The position numbers and the translations under genes are program-made. A stretch of 64,000 nucleotides of DNA, taken from assembly GCA_036365515.1 (NCBI GenBank), contig CM070874.1, positions 111,215,235 through 111,279,234 of the forward strand, given 5' to 3'. The notes beneath the pieces were generated by a model that ran no database searches, had not been told where the DNA came from, and saw nothing but the letters and a program-made list of their open reading frames with translations. Positions 11,100 through 23,045 of this stretch are shown piece by piece. The DNA comes from Torymus aiolomorphi. Its lineage: Eukaryota; Arthropoda; Insecta; Hymenoptera; Torymidae. Numbering within the stretch: position 1 is the stretch's first letter; every line of letters starts with the position of its first letter.

Positions 11100-11640
11100 C
11101 TAAACACTCGCAAGTATTTATAAACCTTTATCGCTACCTTTTACACGAATTTTTAATCCCCACATTTGTATTCCGTTATATCCGCATATATACCCCTATC
11201 TTAACCGCCATTCGCGAATTAAATATAAAAATCCCTTATCCAACTTAATATTCATTCGCGCCAGCGACCAATGAAAAACCCTACCAAACCAAGGGGGGAA
11301 AAAATCCCCCAGTATGAAACTGCAGCGAACTTCGCCCGCCTCATCATTAAGATAAGCCTTTCTCCGCGTACGCGAGTCGCGCGCGCATCTCTAATCATCC
11401 GCGATCGGCGAACGCGCGCGCGCGAGTGCGCACAGTTACGCAGTTAAAGAGGAACGTGATGCGGATAAGCATCGCGATCTCGCGTCGCGATTGCCTCAAG
11501 GTTAGTGTTCGCGGTCGACGGAACGTGATAGGGCGTCTTTCTCTGGTCTGTATAGCATAAGTTTTCTGGTTTGAGTTAGAGAGCAGCTTTCGCCGTAAAT
11601 TGCTGCCGGTTATATTCGTATTTGGTCGGAAGTAGCAGAT
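11100..11640. other. GC-rich island with C-to-G skew switch
   Basis: Counts: line 11161-11220 has C 18, G 6; line 11521-11580 has G 17, C 8. The centre (11360-11510) is very CpG-rich with alternating CG runs. Change-over lies near 11400-11450. Confidence 0.6.
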
Positions 11641-12750
11641 TTTTATTTCGTATTCATGTGCTTTGAACTACTAGAATTCTGTGCTTAATTAATTAATTTA
11701 ATCAATTAATTCTTTAGTACACACGAATTGATACCTTTATTGTATATATGCATATTATTGAATTTAATTTAATTAACCTAATAAAAGCAATTATTTTTAA
11801 TAACAGCAGATGAATTTTATCAACCGGATCTTGCAGCGAACTTTATTTTAGAAGCGGTGATTGTATTCCAATCGTTCAAATGCTCATGCAAACCATTGAT
11901 CCGCATAATTTGATCTGATGTTTCATCCTACTAGCATTGGCTTTACAGATGATTGCGCAATTAAAGCAATGCTGTAGCTAATTCTCTATGAAGAAATATC
12001 TTGCTTAATGCATTTAATGGAGATAGAACGGAATACAATGACCGAAAAGTAAACGTATGATAAAATGTATGCATTTATTCGGCGATGAAAATTTCAGAGG
12101 CATAACGGAGCACCTTTCCTGGAAGACAGCATTGTGCTTAATAATAAAGAATACCTGACCATGTTATTTACGATGTTTTAACTGAAAGGGCTAATTTAAT
12201 GAATACATTAAATAACACTATAGGGATGTACAAAGTGAAAACCATATTCATATCCTCTTCCCCCCTAACATCATGAATTATTCATCTTATTTGCGCGCGC
12301 GTACAATCTTCTTTCACGTTATAATCGCAATACTTCTGCACTGGAAACTCCTTTTCGGCAGAACAAAGAAAATTACGTTTGCAAAATCGCCCAAAACTCG
12401 CGCGTCGACTCCAAAAGCAAATCCACAAAGCGTAAAAGCTAGCACCATAAACATTAACGTGCGTTACGGAAAAGCCACTCTTCCTCCTCGGCTTCTTTAG
12501 CTGCCGCATAAAAGGTAAGTATTGCGCAGGTATATATATGTATAGCACTTGTAAAACTTTTCGTATACCTCAAAAACTCAACAAATTTAGTACTTACGTA
12601 GAATTATTTCGGCAACTCTAAAAAATTTCCTAAGTAAGAGATTTGCTCGGCTCGTTGCGATAAATAGGTTGAATGTAGCCCACTGCCATTTTATTATAAC
12701 TAAAGTGCACGCCTACTAAAATTTCTTATTAATTGTAAACTTATAAACCA
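11641..12750. other. AT-rich stretch
   Basis: An AATT-rich run at about 11693-11712 is the only simple repeat. A short CG-richer patch at 12280-12500 has open frames on both strands without any recognisable motif. No gene supported. Confidence 0.45.
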
Positions 12751-13005
12751 CACTGGTAGAAATGCTAACCAACGGTTGGCGAACCGTTCGTCAATTTTTA
12801 AATTAAAAACGTCACACGATGATTATGTTGCTTTTGTCGACGAAGAATAACTATTTATACATGTGAAAATATTATATTGTAGATGCTTTAAAATATAGTG
12901 ATAGTTTTAAATAGTTTTAATTAAATTTCGATGTTAATCTTAAGTAGAAATGCTTCCATTCGATTAACGTGTTAACCAACGAAGTTGGTCTATTTTCTAT
13001 CAGGG
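12751..13005 (+). mobile_element. CCTGGTAGAAA-family MITE, about 255 bp
   Basis: Starts CACTGGTAGAAATGCTAACC and ends with TTTTCTATCAGGG. Internal blocks TTAAAAACGTCAC, AAATGCTTCCATT and GTTAACCAAC occur in the same order and orientation as in the element at 53105-53359. No coding capacity. Confidence 0.8.
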
Positions 13006-13339
13006 CATAATTAGCTGACATTACATTTCAACTGTATTATTTCTACCCTATCACCTTACCTAAAGGAATGTTTAATTATAATGTCGTATATTAGTTTGCT
13101 AACAATACCCACAGAACTTTATCCAGACTCAGACCATTTCCCGCGACAACACCATATCAAACTCCATATCACCGCATTTTTTACCGAGCGCCCGTAATAT
13201 ATCTCTTTCCACCCATAGATATACCCACTTCCTCTCCCCCAATTACAATATGCGTGCATTGGCCCAGGTTCCCGAGCTCTCCCAACTACGACGCAGCCAC
13301 AGCAGCAGCAGTTAGCTGGCGCGCGCGCGTGGGCCATCG

Positions 13340-13650
13340 GTTCCCGGCGCGATCAATCAAATTAATATTCCACTTCATCGGCAATAAATCCGCGGTGGTA
13401 CCCCCGCCCCCGCGCGCACATTAATTATCAAACTGGCAAAGTTGCAGCAAGGCGCTACCTCTTGCTCCGACAAAAGCAATATGACGACGTCGGTATAACC
13501 TAAAGGGAAAAGCGACCGCCAGCGCGTGCTGACCAGAGCAGAGCTTCGTCGTCGTCGTCGTCGTCCTGCGCTCCTCTCCTTGGCCTCGCTGCGCCTGCCA
13601 ATCTGGCCACATTAATATCATTCGCTCGCAATCCATCGTTTAATTAAGGG
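13340..13650. promoter_or_regulatory. Candidate cis-regulatory segment (homeodomain-type cores)
   Basis: GC-rich sequence holds several AT cores: CAATCAAATTAATATT near 13354, ATTAATTATC near 13420, ACATTAATATCATT near 13610 and GTTTAATTAAGG near 13638. This mix of TAAT cores and CpG-rich spacers looks like a non-coding regulatory block, but I cannot test conservation. It is a guess from motif density. Confidence 0.25.
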
Positions 13651-13705
13651 CGCGCCGCCCACGGCCATTACACGGCGACGCGTATAATCGCGTGTAAGCC
13701 AGACT

Positions 13706-13715
<10 letters not shown>

Positions 13716-13799
<84 letters not shown>
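13716..13799 (+). repeat. (AG)42 microsatellite
   Basis: Forty-two uninterrupted AG units, the longest GA tract in the window. The minus-strand frames with poly-Leu-Ser (13640-13885, 13704-13889) are translations of it. Confidence 0.95.
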
Positions 13800-13802
<3 letters not shown>

Positions 13803-14609
13803 ACGCGCGCGCACATGCACTGTGCCCTGAATATGGAATATACGCGAGCGGACGGCGCGTTGTCCTCTCTCTTTCTCTCTATCACTCATAGTTCTATTTT
13901 TGTAAATTATCTTTTAGCTCCAAAAATATGTTTAATTACTGTATATAATATCTCTGTACATTCTAAAGCAGTATTATTTTTTCTTTATAGTTTTTCTAGT
14001 ATACTATCAGCTTGTATTCTTTTACTTTTTTATATTGTATTTTTTGTTATCTTTTTCTTTTGTTATTATTATCAATGTAATACATGTACCTAAATTTTGC
14101 CGCAAAGGAGAATAAAACTCTTACCTATTTATCTATCTATCTCTCTCACTCTGCATGTGTTCGATATCCCGTCGCACATCGAAGCTGGCGCGGCGCGTAT
14201 GTTTCAATTCTCTTATTCGGCGATTAGTTCTTGCTTTTGACAGCGCTGCTACTGCTGCTCCTATGCCGACAGGGGTTTCGGGATTAATCATCGTACTTAA
14301 TGTTTGCCCGCCGATGTCGGTGTGCGTGTACGGAGAGGAAGGAGAGAGAGAGATTTTGGTTCGTGCGCGGCGAATGGCGCGATTCGTTCTGTTTGAGAGG
14401 AGAGACCCGAAAAAGCTCGTAAAGCGGTTTCAGGGGTTGCGGATGCTGGAACGCGCGGCTGCGGTGATTGCGCGAAAGTGATTGCGCAGAAAGGGAATAT
14501 TAATGACGAGTACGAGGTGATTTTTTAGGAAACGTGATCGGAATTTTTGGATGGGTAAGATGTCGTGGGGAAGAAATCTTGCGTATTTTGACTTTTTCTG
14601 GTTGAAGGT

Positions 14610-15110
14610 TTTTCTAATTGATAGAGTTGAAGATGATCTTAGAAAGGGAAAATTATTGTTAAGTTTCTGTGGTTGATACTTATAATCCATTGTTGATATA
14701 AAATAATTTAAGTGTATGATGCGAAAAAAAGATTGAATACAAATATAAAAAATACTTGAAAAAAAAGTTATAAATAGCTACAGAGACAGAACCCGCTTAT
14801 TTATGTTTAAATTCTCAATTGAATGGCTGAATAAGGGTAATGAATACGCTATAAACGCTATTTACATTCTTAGAACAGAGTATAAATGAAAATGCGAGGT
14901 AGTACAATTATCGTAAATCATTTATTCAAGTTTCAAAGGAAAGTCTGTTTTCATAAAACTCCAGAATACACGTTCAATTCGCCAGCATAAAAATAAACTA
15001 ACAACACAAATTTAACTGGGATAAAACATCAATTTACATTTAAACGCCCGACTTTTCCCAAATTCATTAGTCCCAAGAAAGAAAGAAATTTCCACGCACT
15101 CTGAATAACA
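14610..15110. other. AT-rich stretch, nothing recognised
   Basis: No repeat, palindrome or coding signal seen. It becomes C-richer toward 15100, where the next island starts. Confidence 0.45.
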
Positions 15111-16060
15111 ATGCAGACACCTTAAAACCTGCATTTAAAGAAAAGCAACGTCATTCCACCTCTCCTCCACTATTCGTCACCAGCATCCGAATCCAATCAC
15201 CACTTCACTCGTCATTGCCCTTAACAAGCCCTCATCAATCCCTGATTAAATTCTTTTCCACTCATCAACCAACACGCGCGCTTTCTTCTCCTCCTCCGCA
15301 TCGATTCCTCCACACAGCCGAATTCCTCAGGCGAAACTGTAAAGCGCAAAAATTAAAGCCGACGCGTACACGAGGTCGGCCCATTCTTCGGCCGTTCTCG
15401 TTGTTTTTGCCGCGAGACTCGCTCTCTTCTTGCTCTTCTACCGTGGAACACGCTCTCGCCCTCCGCGCTGCGAGCTTTTTTCGTCCGAACGATCAGACAG
15501 GAATTCGAGCGCGAAGCTTTCTCTCTCTCTCTCCCTCTTCGCTCTGGAAGAATCACTGGCGCCTGATCAAACGAACCTTTTTCCACTGCGCGCGTTTTGC
15601 TCTCCTCTCGCCCTCTATATCTGCGTCTTTATCTGCGCGCGGCCACGTGTCTTTCTCTTTTTCTTCCAGCTCGGCCGCTAGTAACGCCGCCTCGAGTAAA
15701 AACCCTTTCGACATCGGATAAAGGAAGAGCGAGAGAGGTCGAAATTTTGAGGGGGAAGAGAATGAGGGGAGGGCTAAGAGAACGGCCGGCTGAGCTTTTG
15801 TTCGGGCGTTTTGTGGAAAGTCCGCAAAATGACGGCAGCGGGAGGGAATGAAGGAGAAAAGATACTTTAAACCACTCGAATTTAATGAAATACGGAATCG
15901 CGTCTCGGTTAGCTGGAGCAGGGCTCATATCCACTTGATATCGATACTTAGGAGGGGAGCGAGCAAAAAGTTGAAGACGCTTTCTGTCGCACGGATTTAT
16001 TTTAGGGGAAACTTGGCTGACCTGTGTGAATGTAGGTGTTTTCTAAATTTCTCTCTCTGA
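15110..16060. other. GC-rich island with sharp C-to-G skew switch
   Basis: Counts: line 15181-15240 has C 24, G 5; line 15721-15780 has G 28, C 3. The change-over is abrupt at about 15710. CT runs (15518-15540) lie left of it. The 168-codon frame at 15215-15721 covers the pyrimidine-rich half and is rich in Ser, Leu and Pro, as expected from composition. Confidence 0.65.
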
Positions 16061-16069
16061 ATTAATATT

Positions 16070-16490
16070 TTCCGTGGATAAAAGAATTAATTAGAACGAA
16101 ATTAACTTTTCTGTTTCGGCAAATCATTTCAAATTTATAAAATTCTTTTCTGTTGACGTTATATAATTAGTTGGAGTTTTACAATTTCACATTTGTAATT
16201 TTCACTTAAACGCTAGTATTTTAATTTAAGTGCTTGAAGTATTTTTAACCGCTTATATAAATACAGAACAAATTACATAAAGAAGGAAGATTTGAAAAAA
16301 AAAATGTTTACGGCAGAAAGTTTTTATAACTACCACATTTTGAGCCATTATAAAAGAAATTTATAAAACAACTTTTACCATTAAAAAAAACTGAATATAT
16401 ATATTTCTACGCTGAACAAATGACAACAGAATCGGATGAAACAGATTAAAATAAAATACGTGCAGCATTTGCGGAAACAGATCTAGTCAT
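16070..16490. other. AT-rich stretch, nothing recognised
   Basis: Plain AT-rich DNA between two islands; no repeat structure seen. Confidence 0.4.
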
Positions 16491-17400
16491 CGATAGTTTC
16501 CAGACCCGCTTTATCGCTTTATCCCATGTTTTCCATAAATAACCGCATTAAACACCTTCGCCGAGAGCCAAGAGGACGCCTCTAATTTCCTTCGGCGGCC
16601 ATTACTTCTTCCCTTAAATTCCGACAGAGTAAGCTCGCTCGCTTGCTCGCTTGCTTGCTTGCGCGAGAAAGAATCGTTTCTGAAAAAAAGGACGGCGAGC
16701 GCTCGCTCTCGCACGGAGGAGGAAGTAAGAGAAAGAGTAAGAGAGAGGGAGAGAGAGACCAGATAGAATCGGAACTAGAGCTCTTGAGAGCAACGTAGCT
16801 GGTACGCCGCTCGCGGAATGGAGTTGACCGCGACGAGGGCGCTCCATTGGTCACCGCCGCCTTTTTTCCTCTCGCCCCGATTATACTTTCGTGGCCGATA
16901 ATATATCAGCCGGTAATGGCCCATCGGGATCCCGTGTCCGGACCAATAGAGCTAAACGATCCGACGGGGTGGGCAGAGAGAGGGGGCCAAAGGTTCCCCA
17001 GATTCCGCTCTCTCTTTCTCTCGCGTGCGCGGGAAGAGAGAGAACAGTCGTAAAGAATCGGGCGCGTATCGCCGCCGCGGAATCTTTGCAAATTGTTATC
17101 AGGGCCGGGATCTCTCGGTGAGAGGAAGAGATCGGAAGAGAAAGAGAGAGGTGGGGAGATACGTCCAGTGCAGTATTTAATGGGGGTTTAATGCGCCGGC
17201 CCTCGCGCGCACTATACTACTGTCGGCCGGCCTGTTCGCTCTTCCTTTTTGCGGAGGGGATTTTAGGATGGGCAGTTTCGATATTTATTGGAGATGGGAT
17301 ATTTATTGTTTTTCGAGAGTATGTATTCGCGCTGGGCGGTAGAGCGCGAGGGGGGAGATCTCGCGCCGTATTGTCGCGCCTGTAATGCTCGAAAATAATA
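16490..17400. other. GC-rich island with C-to-G skew
   Basis: Counts: line 16501-16560 has C 19, G 6; line 17281-17340 has G 18, C 5. The interior is mixed, with a CTTG run at 16634-16661, a GA tract at 16728-16760 and a CT patch at 17008-17025. No exon recognised. Confidence 0.55.
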
Positions 17401-17510
17401 AAAGAAGCCGTTGCTTTACCTTTATTATAGCACATAAATATGATACTAATGTTTCCAGAAGTGAATATTGATAATTATGCTTTGCTTTTTAGGTTTTGTT
17501 TTAAATCAAA

Positions 17511-17976
17511 TAGGGTGACTTCACCAGTGAAGGAACGAATAAGGAAATTGTAACTTTTGTTATTTAATTAAGTGGTTTAAAAATGGATTAGAAGTAAAAC
17601 CCTTTTGAAATTTATATTCTAAAATGTTCAAACTTTACGTCGGTGAGCAAATTTTGAATAAAGAATCAAAGTAAAAATTTTATTTAATGAAAATCTATAA
17701 ATATCTCCTAAAATCAGCAAAGGAACGCGCAATTTTAGTATCTAAATACGCTTTACCAGTGAAGAAACACTTAATAGCGGCGATTTTTTATTTTATTCTT
17801 AACAAGATAATTTCTTTTATGCAGAATCTTTATATAAAATGAAATAAAAATTTTCAAGGATTCGAAAATTATCCTCATGTTAGATAAACAATAGATAGAG
17901 AGCTTGATATTTTCATATATATAAAGAAAATGTTCGTTAACTGGTGACTGTTCCAATACTGGTCTAGTCACCCTAT
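17511..17976. mobile_element. TIR DNA element, about 466 bp, TAGGGTGACT ends
   Basis: The left end TAGGGTGACTTCACCAGTGA and the right end read inward, TAGGGTGACTAGACCAGTAT, then both GGAAC, give TIRs of about 27 bp with a few mismatches. The motif ACCAGTGAAGRAAC recurs inside (17522 and 17756). The interior is AT-rich, with no transposase frame. Superfamily unknown. Confidence 0.8.
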
Positions 17977-18179
17977 TCCATTTTCATTTGTTATTTTCAA
18001 AAGTACATTTATTTTATAAAACAAACATTTTTTTCAAATTCTTTGAATATTTATATATTTTGCGAGAAAGGCTCCTGCAAGTCGAAAAAAAAATGTTCTA
18101 CTATATATTCTATATAAAATACGTTCGAAAAGGTTTGTTGGCAGGCAACGTTTTTAATTTACTTTTATAACCATGTACC

Positions 18180-19340
18180 TTTGACGGTGCGTAATAACCC
18201 ACCGCTAGTAAATTGTAAAAAAGAGCTCACCGACCAGCTCACTTCGCACCATAAATATCATTAATGCTCCTGAAATAATCTTACCCCTGCAGCAATATTC
18301 GCAGACAACGTGATTAACATGCAACGGGGCAGTAAATTGCTCGTACTCACCTGCAACAGAGTGGAGATAAAAAAAGACTAATTATTTTCATCACAAGAAC
18401 AAAATATATGTATAAGAGAGAAAATATTCATGGGTGCTGTATGTGTTATATATAAATATGTAAAGACATATAGAAAAATCGTAATTAAATATTTAAATAT
18501 CATCTCTGTACGTTATACAAATAACGAATCTGTAAAAAGATGAATTAAGCAACGAAATTATTAAAACAATCAAAACTAAATGCTAAAATAATGTTAAAAG
18601 TTTATCATATGAAATGCGGATTAAACGCATCAGTAATGCAAAGCTGAACGCAGCTAACTAGGAATCAAGAGACAATATTCCGTGGCATAATGCAAATATA
18701 CAACGATATTCCCTACAAATTCTCTCTCTTCCTCTGCCTCCCTCTCTCTCTCTCTCTCTCTCCTGTAATCTCACGCACGCGCGAAGAAATAGATGAGCCA
18801 GTTTTCTATTTTCGTGCCGCGCCCCGGGAGCCGCAACGCGTGCCCTATAATACACACACACACACACACGCATGCCCCATCCCCCCACAGCCTCGGCGAA
18901 ATACACCCAGCGCACGTATACTATACGCACGTTTACGCGCGCGTACGGGAGAGAGAGAGTGCCTACTTTACCTCGCACCGCACTTTGCTCTCTCGCCCGT
19001 ATAGCTTTTTCCGCCTCTCAAGTTTTTTTTCCTTTCTTTGTTTTGTTTTATCTCGCTCTACGTGGACGGGGGGCGGGGGAGAGAGAATCGTTTGTGCTGC
19101 GTCATATCGGGCGAAGAGCAGGAGGAGGAGGAGGAGGGAAGGCAAAAATTTGTGTGTGCGTTAGAGGGGGAGAAAGAGAGAGATTTGCGTGTGCGTTGTA
19201 TGAAATTTAGCATGAATTGTGTTTTTTTTTTTGCTCGAGAATGCGTGGGGCTTTCGGGTTCTCGTTTGTCGATCATAATGGAATGCTGAGGTTTCGGCTT
19301 AAAGCGAATCAGCGAGTACAGTGTCGGAATAATAATATGC
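18180..19340. other. GC-rich island with C-to-G skew switch
   Basis: Counts: line 18241-18300 has C 17, G 5; line 19201-19260 has G 17, C 6. AT-rich DNA at 18360-18660 interrupts the left flank. CT and CA microsatellites (18740-18761, 18851-18869) lie left of the switch; GA and GGA runs (19125-19140, 19165-19180) lie right of it. Overlapping frames on both strands are low-complexity. Confidence 0.6.
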
Positions 19341-19599
19341 TGAGGTGGTTTGTGTGATATTATTTTAAATTGATTCCGGAAAACGGTACAATACAGTATG
19401 TTTGATGAGGAAGTTTTAACGTTTATGCATGGAAAAAGAAGAAAAAAATATCAGCATACCTTTAGGTTAGTATAAATTAACTCATTCAGTAATTACAAGT
19501 AGAGGAAGTCAAATATAGCCAGACACTCCATTTTTCTTCATAACTAACCGAGAATTCGCGTTAACCATGTTAACTGTTGTTTATCCGCTCATATATTAA

Positions 19600-20290
19600 G
19601 TTTTTCCAGAGAAATCAACATGTCACATTCCTAAAACACCAGGCGACAGCGCGAGCACACTGTTTACCCTCTCCTCGCGCTGTTTAACAACAAAACAGGG
19701 TAAAAATACACAACCTCGCGCACTCAGCTACTGCATTACACTCCTCTTCCTCGCCTCTCTACCACTCTCACTCTATCTGTATCTGTGTATCTTGTACGTA
19801 CGTATATACACCTGTGACACCGGGGCGACAGATGCCGTCGGCGAGACTGAGAAACCCATTCCGCTCTCCCCGACGAATCTTAGATGCAACGTACATAAAG
19901 CCGCCAAATTCGCTTAAGTAAATTAACGCTCGCGTACTGCTGCTGCTGCTGCTGCTACGTGCACGGTGTCGTTTTCACGTATGCGCATAATTATACGTAA
20001 GCACGCGACGGCGGCAGCATCTTATATTGCGCGCTGGTAGACGAAGACGCGTGCCGATACGCCATCTGTATATTTGCGCAGAAGGAGAAACACGTGTAAA
20101 CTGAGCGCGCGCGTGTTTGTACGTAGCGTCGCTGCTCATTATTTCGGCAGATGCGTGATTAAGGGATTTTGGCATGAACTTTAAGACGTGCTTCGCGCGC
20201 GAGCTTGTCGCCAGCAGCTCTGATTATTCTGATTATATACGATACGAAGTAAAATATAATCTTGGGTTGGCGCGTTTTAAGGGTAAATAT
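19600..20290. other. GC-rich island with C-to-G skew switch and CTG run
   Basis: Counts: line 19741-19800 has C 22, G 6; line 20101-20160 has G 19, C 14; line 20221-20280 has G 12, C 6. A CTG run of about seven units lies at 19937-19956, close to the change-over. Confidence 0.55.
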
Positions 20291-20499
20291 TGAAACACAT
20301 ATTAGTTTCTTGGGTTACATTTAATTTTTGAACTGAATGAAAATTATAAATACAGCCTGCGTCTGACTACTCGCATACCACTACTACTTATTATATATTA
20401 AACTTTAAGTAGCCAGTGGTATTTAATTATCTTTTTAGGGCATAGTATTTTTATTTCAAAACAAACCACATAATATAGATTCAACAGCAGCCCAATAAA

Positions 20500-21240
20500 C
20501 TTCAACCTAAACGGTATATCAGACAGCCGACACCACACATCGACTTTTACGACCCAAATCACGATCGTCCCTCTTCAAAACCATACCCGCCCATTACACG
20601 ACAATATACTTTTCACTTGTCGAAACTCCTCACCTCATCCTCCTCCTTTTTCTCCAGCCTTCGTGGTGGCGTACTACTGCTCCGCGCAGCCGGCGCTTAT
20701 CCCCCCGACGTTTACAAACTTAACGCCGACGTGGTCGATGACGCGGCCGCCGCTCGACCTGCCGGGGCACACTGCAACCGTTAAAGGCGAGGCAATCCCC
20801 CGCGCGCTCATATACGTCAGCGGACGATAAACTGCAAATAACTAGCTACCCGCGCGAAACGAGTCTCTCCGTGCGTGTGTATGCCGCTGCTGCTGTGCGC
20901 AGTGCGTGTAGTAGAGCATTGTGATGACGCGCGTTGAGGGAGAGGAAGCGAGAGAGGGAACGATTGCCTCTGGCAAATATGAGTCGCTGCTCGACATAAC
21001 GTTTGCCAACGACGGTCGAGTGGTACGAGCGATTTGTCGACTCTCTTGACCCGTTACGGATGTGAGAGAGAAGTGTAGCTTCAAAGGGGAAAAGAAGAGC
21101 GCGAGGTGGCGAAGGTGCGGTAGCGATGAGTGGCAGAGGGTGCTGATGCCACCAATGAGTCTGAGTAGGCGGGGTGCAAAGAAATGTGATTTCTTTTTTT
21201 CGATTCGAGTTCATTGCGTTGTATAGGCAACAATTAGGTT
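20500..21240. other. GC-rich island with C-to-G skew switch
   Basis: Counts: line 20521-20580 has C 22, G 7; line 21061-21120 has G 27, C 6. The change-over is near 20850, beside a short CTG run at about 20883-20895. The minus-strand frame of 122 codons at 20846-21214 has no recognisable motif. Confidence 0.6.
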
Positions 21241-21249
21241 GTTAATGAT

Positions 21250-21840
21250 AGTAGTTTGTATAGTATATTAATTGAAAGAAAAGTGTTTTTATTTGGAGGG
21301 AAGCCTTTGTATTTAACATGCAGGGATGTAACGTTTAATCCGCACTTGATGCATAACCATTATGAATTTCATTCACTTCTTTGAACATGGATAAGTTACG
21401 CCGATCGACACTCAAAATGTATATCGTTCGGTTATCTGGTATGAATGTGTTTGTTTTCGCGATATTTTATTTCATATCGTACTGAAGTACACATCTTTCG
21501 GTATTGTTGATGGGTATCAATTTTTTCGAACACGATATAAAATATCTCTGAGTACCGTTTAAAAATACTCCAAAAGACAAATGTTAATTGATACAATAGT
21601 AGCATTAATTTCAGATCATTGTGTTAAAATAATTAAAATTTGTGCATTGACTCCGTTATAATTTCATTTTCAGAAATCCCCTTTAAACTAAATCCCAACC
21701 TAGAACCGTGCCTCTAACAAGAAAATAAATTAAGATGCAACATCGTAAATTATATATGTTTACTACCAAGCCAACGGAAATGAGGGAAAGCATGAACTCG
21801 GTCATTCGAATTTATTGAACCATAAATATCTAGATATATA
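21250..21840. other. AT-rich stretch, nothing recognised
   Basis: No repeat or coding signal seen. Confidence 0.4.
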
Positions 21841-23045
21841 GGTCAAACTCAAAATCCACCCCTTATGCCCATATATATATTTAACATTCCCAACGTACCA
21901 TCATTTACACCAACTCCGTCACGCTTCACTCACAATTCCCAATCCCTCAACCAATTAGAACCCCTTAATTTTCTCCCGCGGCCAAAACAAAGCACAATAA
22001 ACAATCTAGCCCCCACGTAGCAATCTTAATAACCCAAAAATCCCGGTATTTCCCGCGCTCGCAAGCTCCGGCCCGGGGGAAAATTTCGTCCAGCCACATA
22101 ACTCCCATCCCCCAAAATTGATTTACATCCCCCCAAGTCCGGCAGCTCAGCCCGCGCGCCACATAGCTATGCACTGCACTGCACTCTCTCTCCTGGGCGT
22201 GGAAGCCGAAACGGCCCTACCTCGGCATTTTCCACGCTCCGCGCGCTTATATATTCCTGGCGAGCAATAAGCACGCGGCTATACCACCCTCTACCCTCCC
22301 TCGACCAAGAAACAGTCCCGGAACTTGCGCAGTCGCCGCTAATTTCCGATCGCCTACATACATACACGCGGGGGCAAACGAAAATTCGCCGTACCCTCGG
22401 TAAATTGACTCTCCGGGGAGAGAGGGAGGTAACACACGGGTAACGTGTCAAGAGTCGAGTCAAAGGACGGTCGAAGTTTATTTACGACTGCGCCAACGCG
22501 CCCGTTTTACGAGGAAAGCAGCTGCCGGCCGCGCGCTCCCGCTTGTTTTCCTAAGCCGTATACCTACTACGGATGTACGCTTACACTCGCGTGTGTGTGT
22601 ATGTGTGGCAGGGTGGGTTACGCGCAGTGCGGATGCGCACGTGCGAGTCGTTTATCACGGGCTTCTCTCTCGGTCACCAACGGCGGTGATGGCGGGGCCC
22701 CGAGATTATGGTGTCAGCGCGCCGGGTGCTTATAGGCGGGATGAAAATCCTTCCGCGCACGAGCGCGCGTCGATACACGGGCGGCGAGTGCGCGCGGCCT
22801 GTCGACCCGCCGCCGAGAAAGAAACGGCCGCGCACACACTTGAGGATGAAGGATGATCGGCTTCGACTAACTCGCGCTCTTGATCGGTCGAGTGCGGAAG
22901 GTTTTTACCTACTTTTTCGATTTTACCGCTGTACGAGGTGGAAGTGGTGAGGGTGGACGCGCGAGGGTCGGAGATTTGACGTGTTGTCAAGTGAATTAGG
23001 GTGATTTTCACGGTTGTTTCTGCGATTTGGATTTTTTTTGTGAAA
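21840..23045. other. GC-rich island with strong C-to-G skew switch
   Basis: Counts: line 21841-21900 has C 19, G 4; line 21901-21960 has C 23, G 3; line 22921-22980 has G 26, C 9; line 22981-23040 has G 17, C 5. The change-over lies near 22450. The centre is CpG-dense. Frames on both strands between 22167 and 23011 overlap and show no domain. Confidence 0.7.

Larger units (their letters stand above)
13080..14600. other. Large GC-rich island with C-to-G skew switch
   Basis: Counts: line 13201-13260 has C 22, G 4; line 14401-14460 has G 22, C 13; line 14521-14580 has G 19, C 4. A long GA microsatellite sits in the middle, preceded by a GTC run at about 13545-13564. Frames within it (13119-13337 minus, 14155-14481 plus) show no domain. 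Confidence 0.6.
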
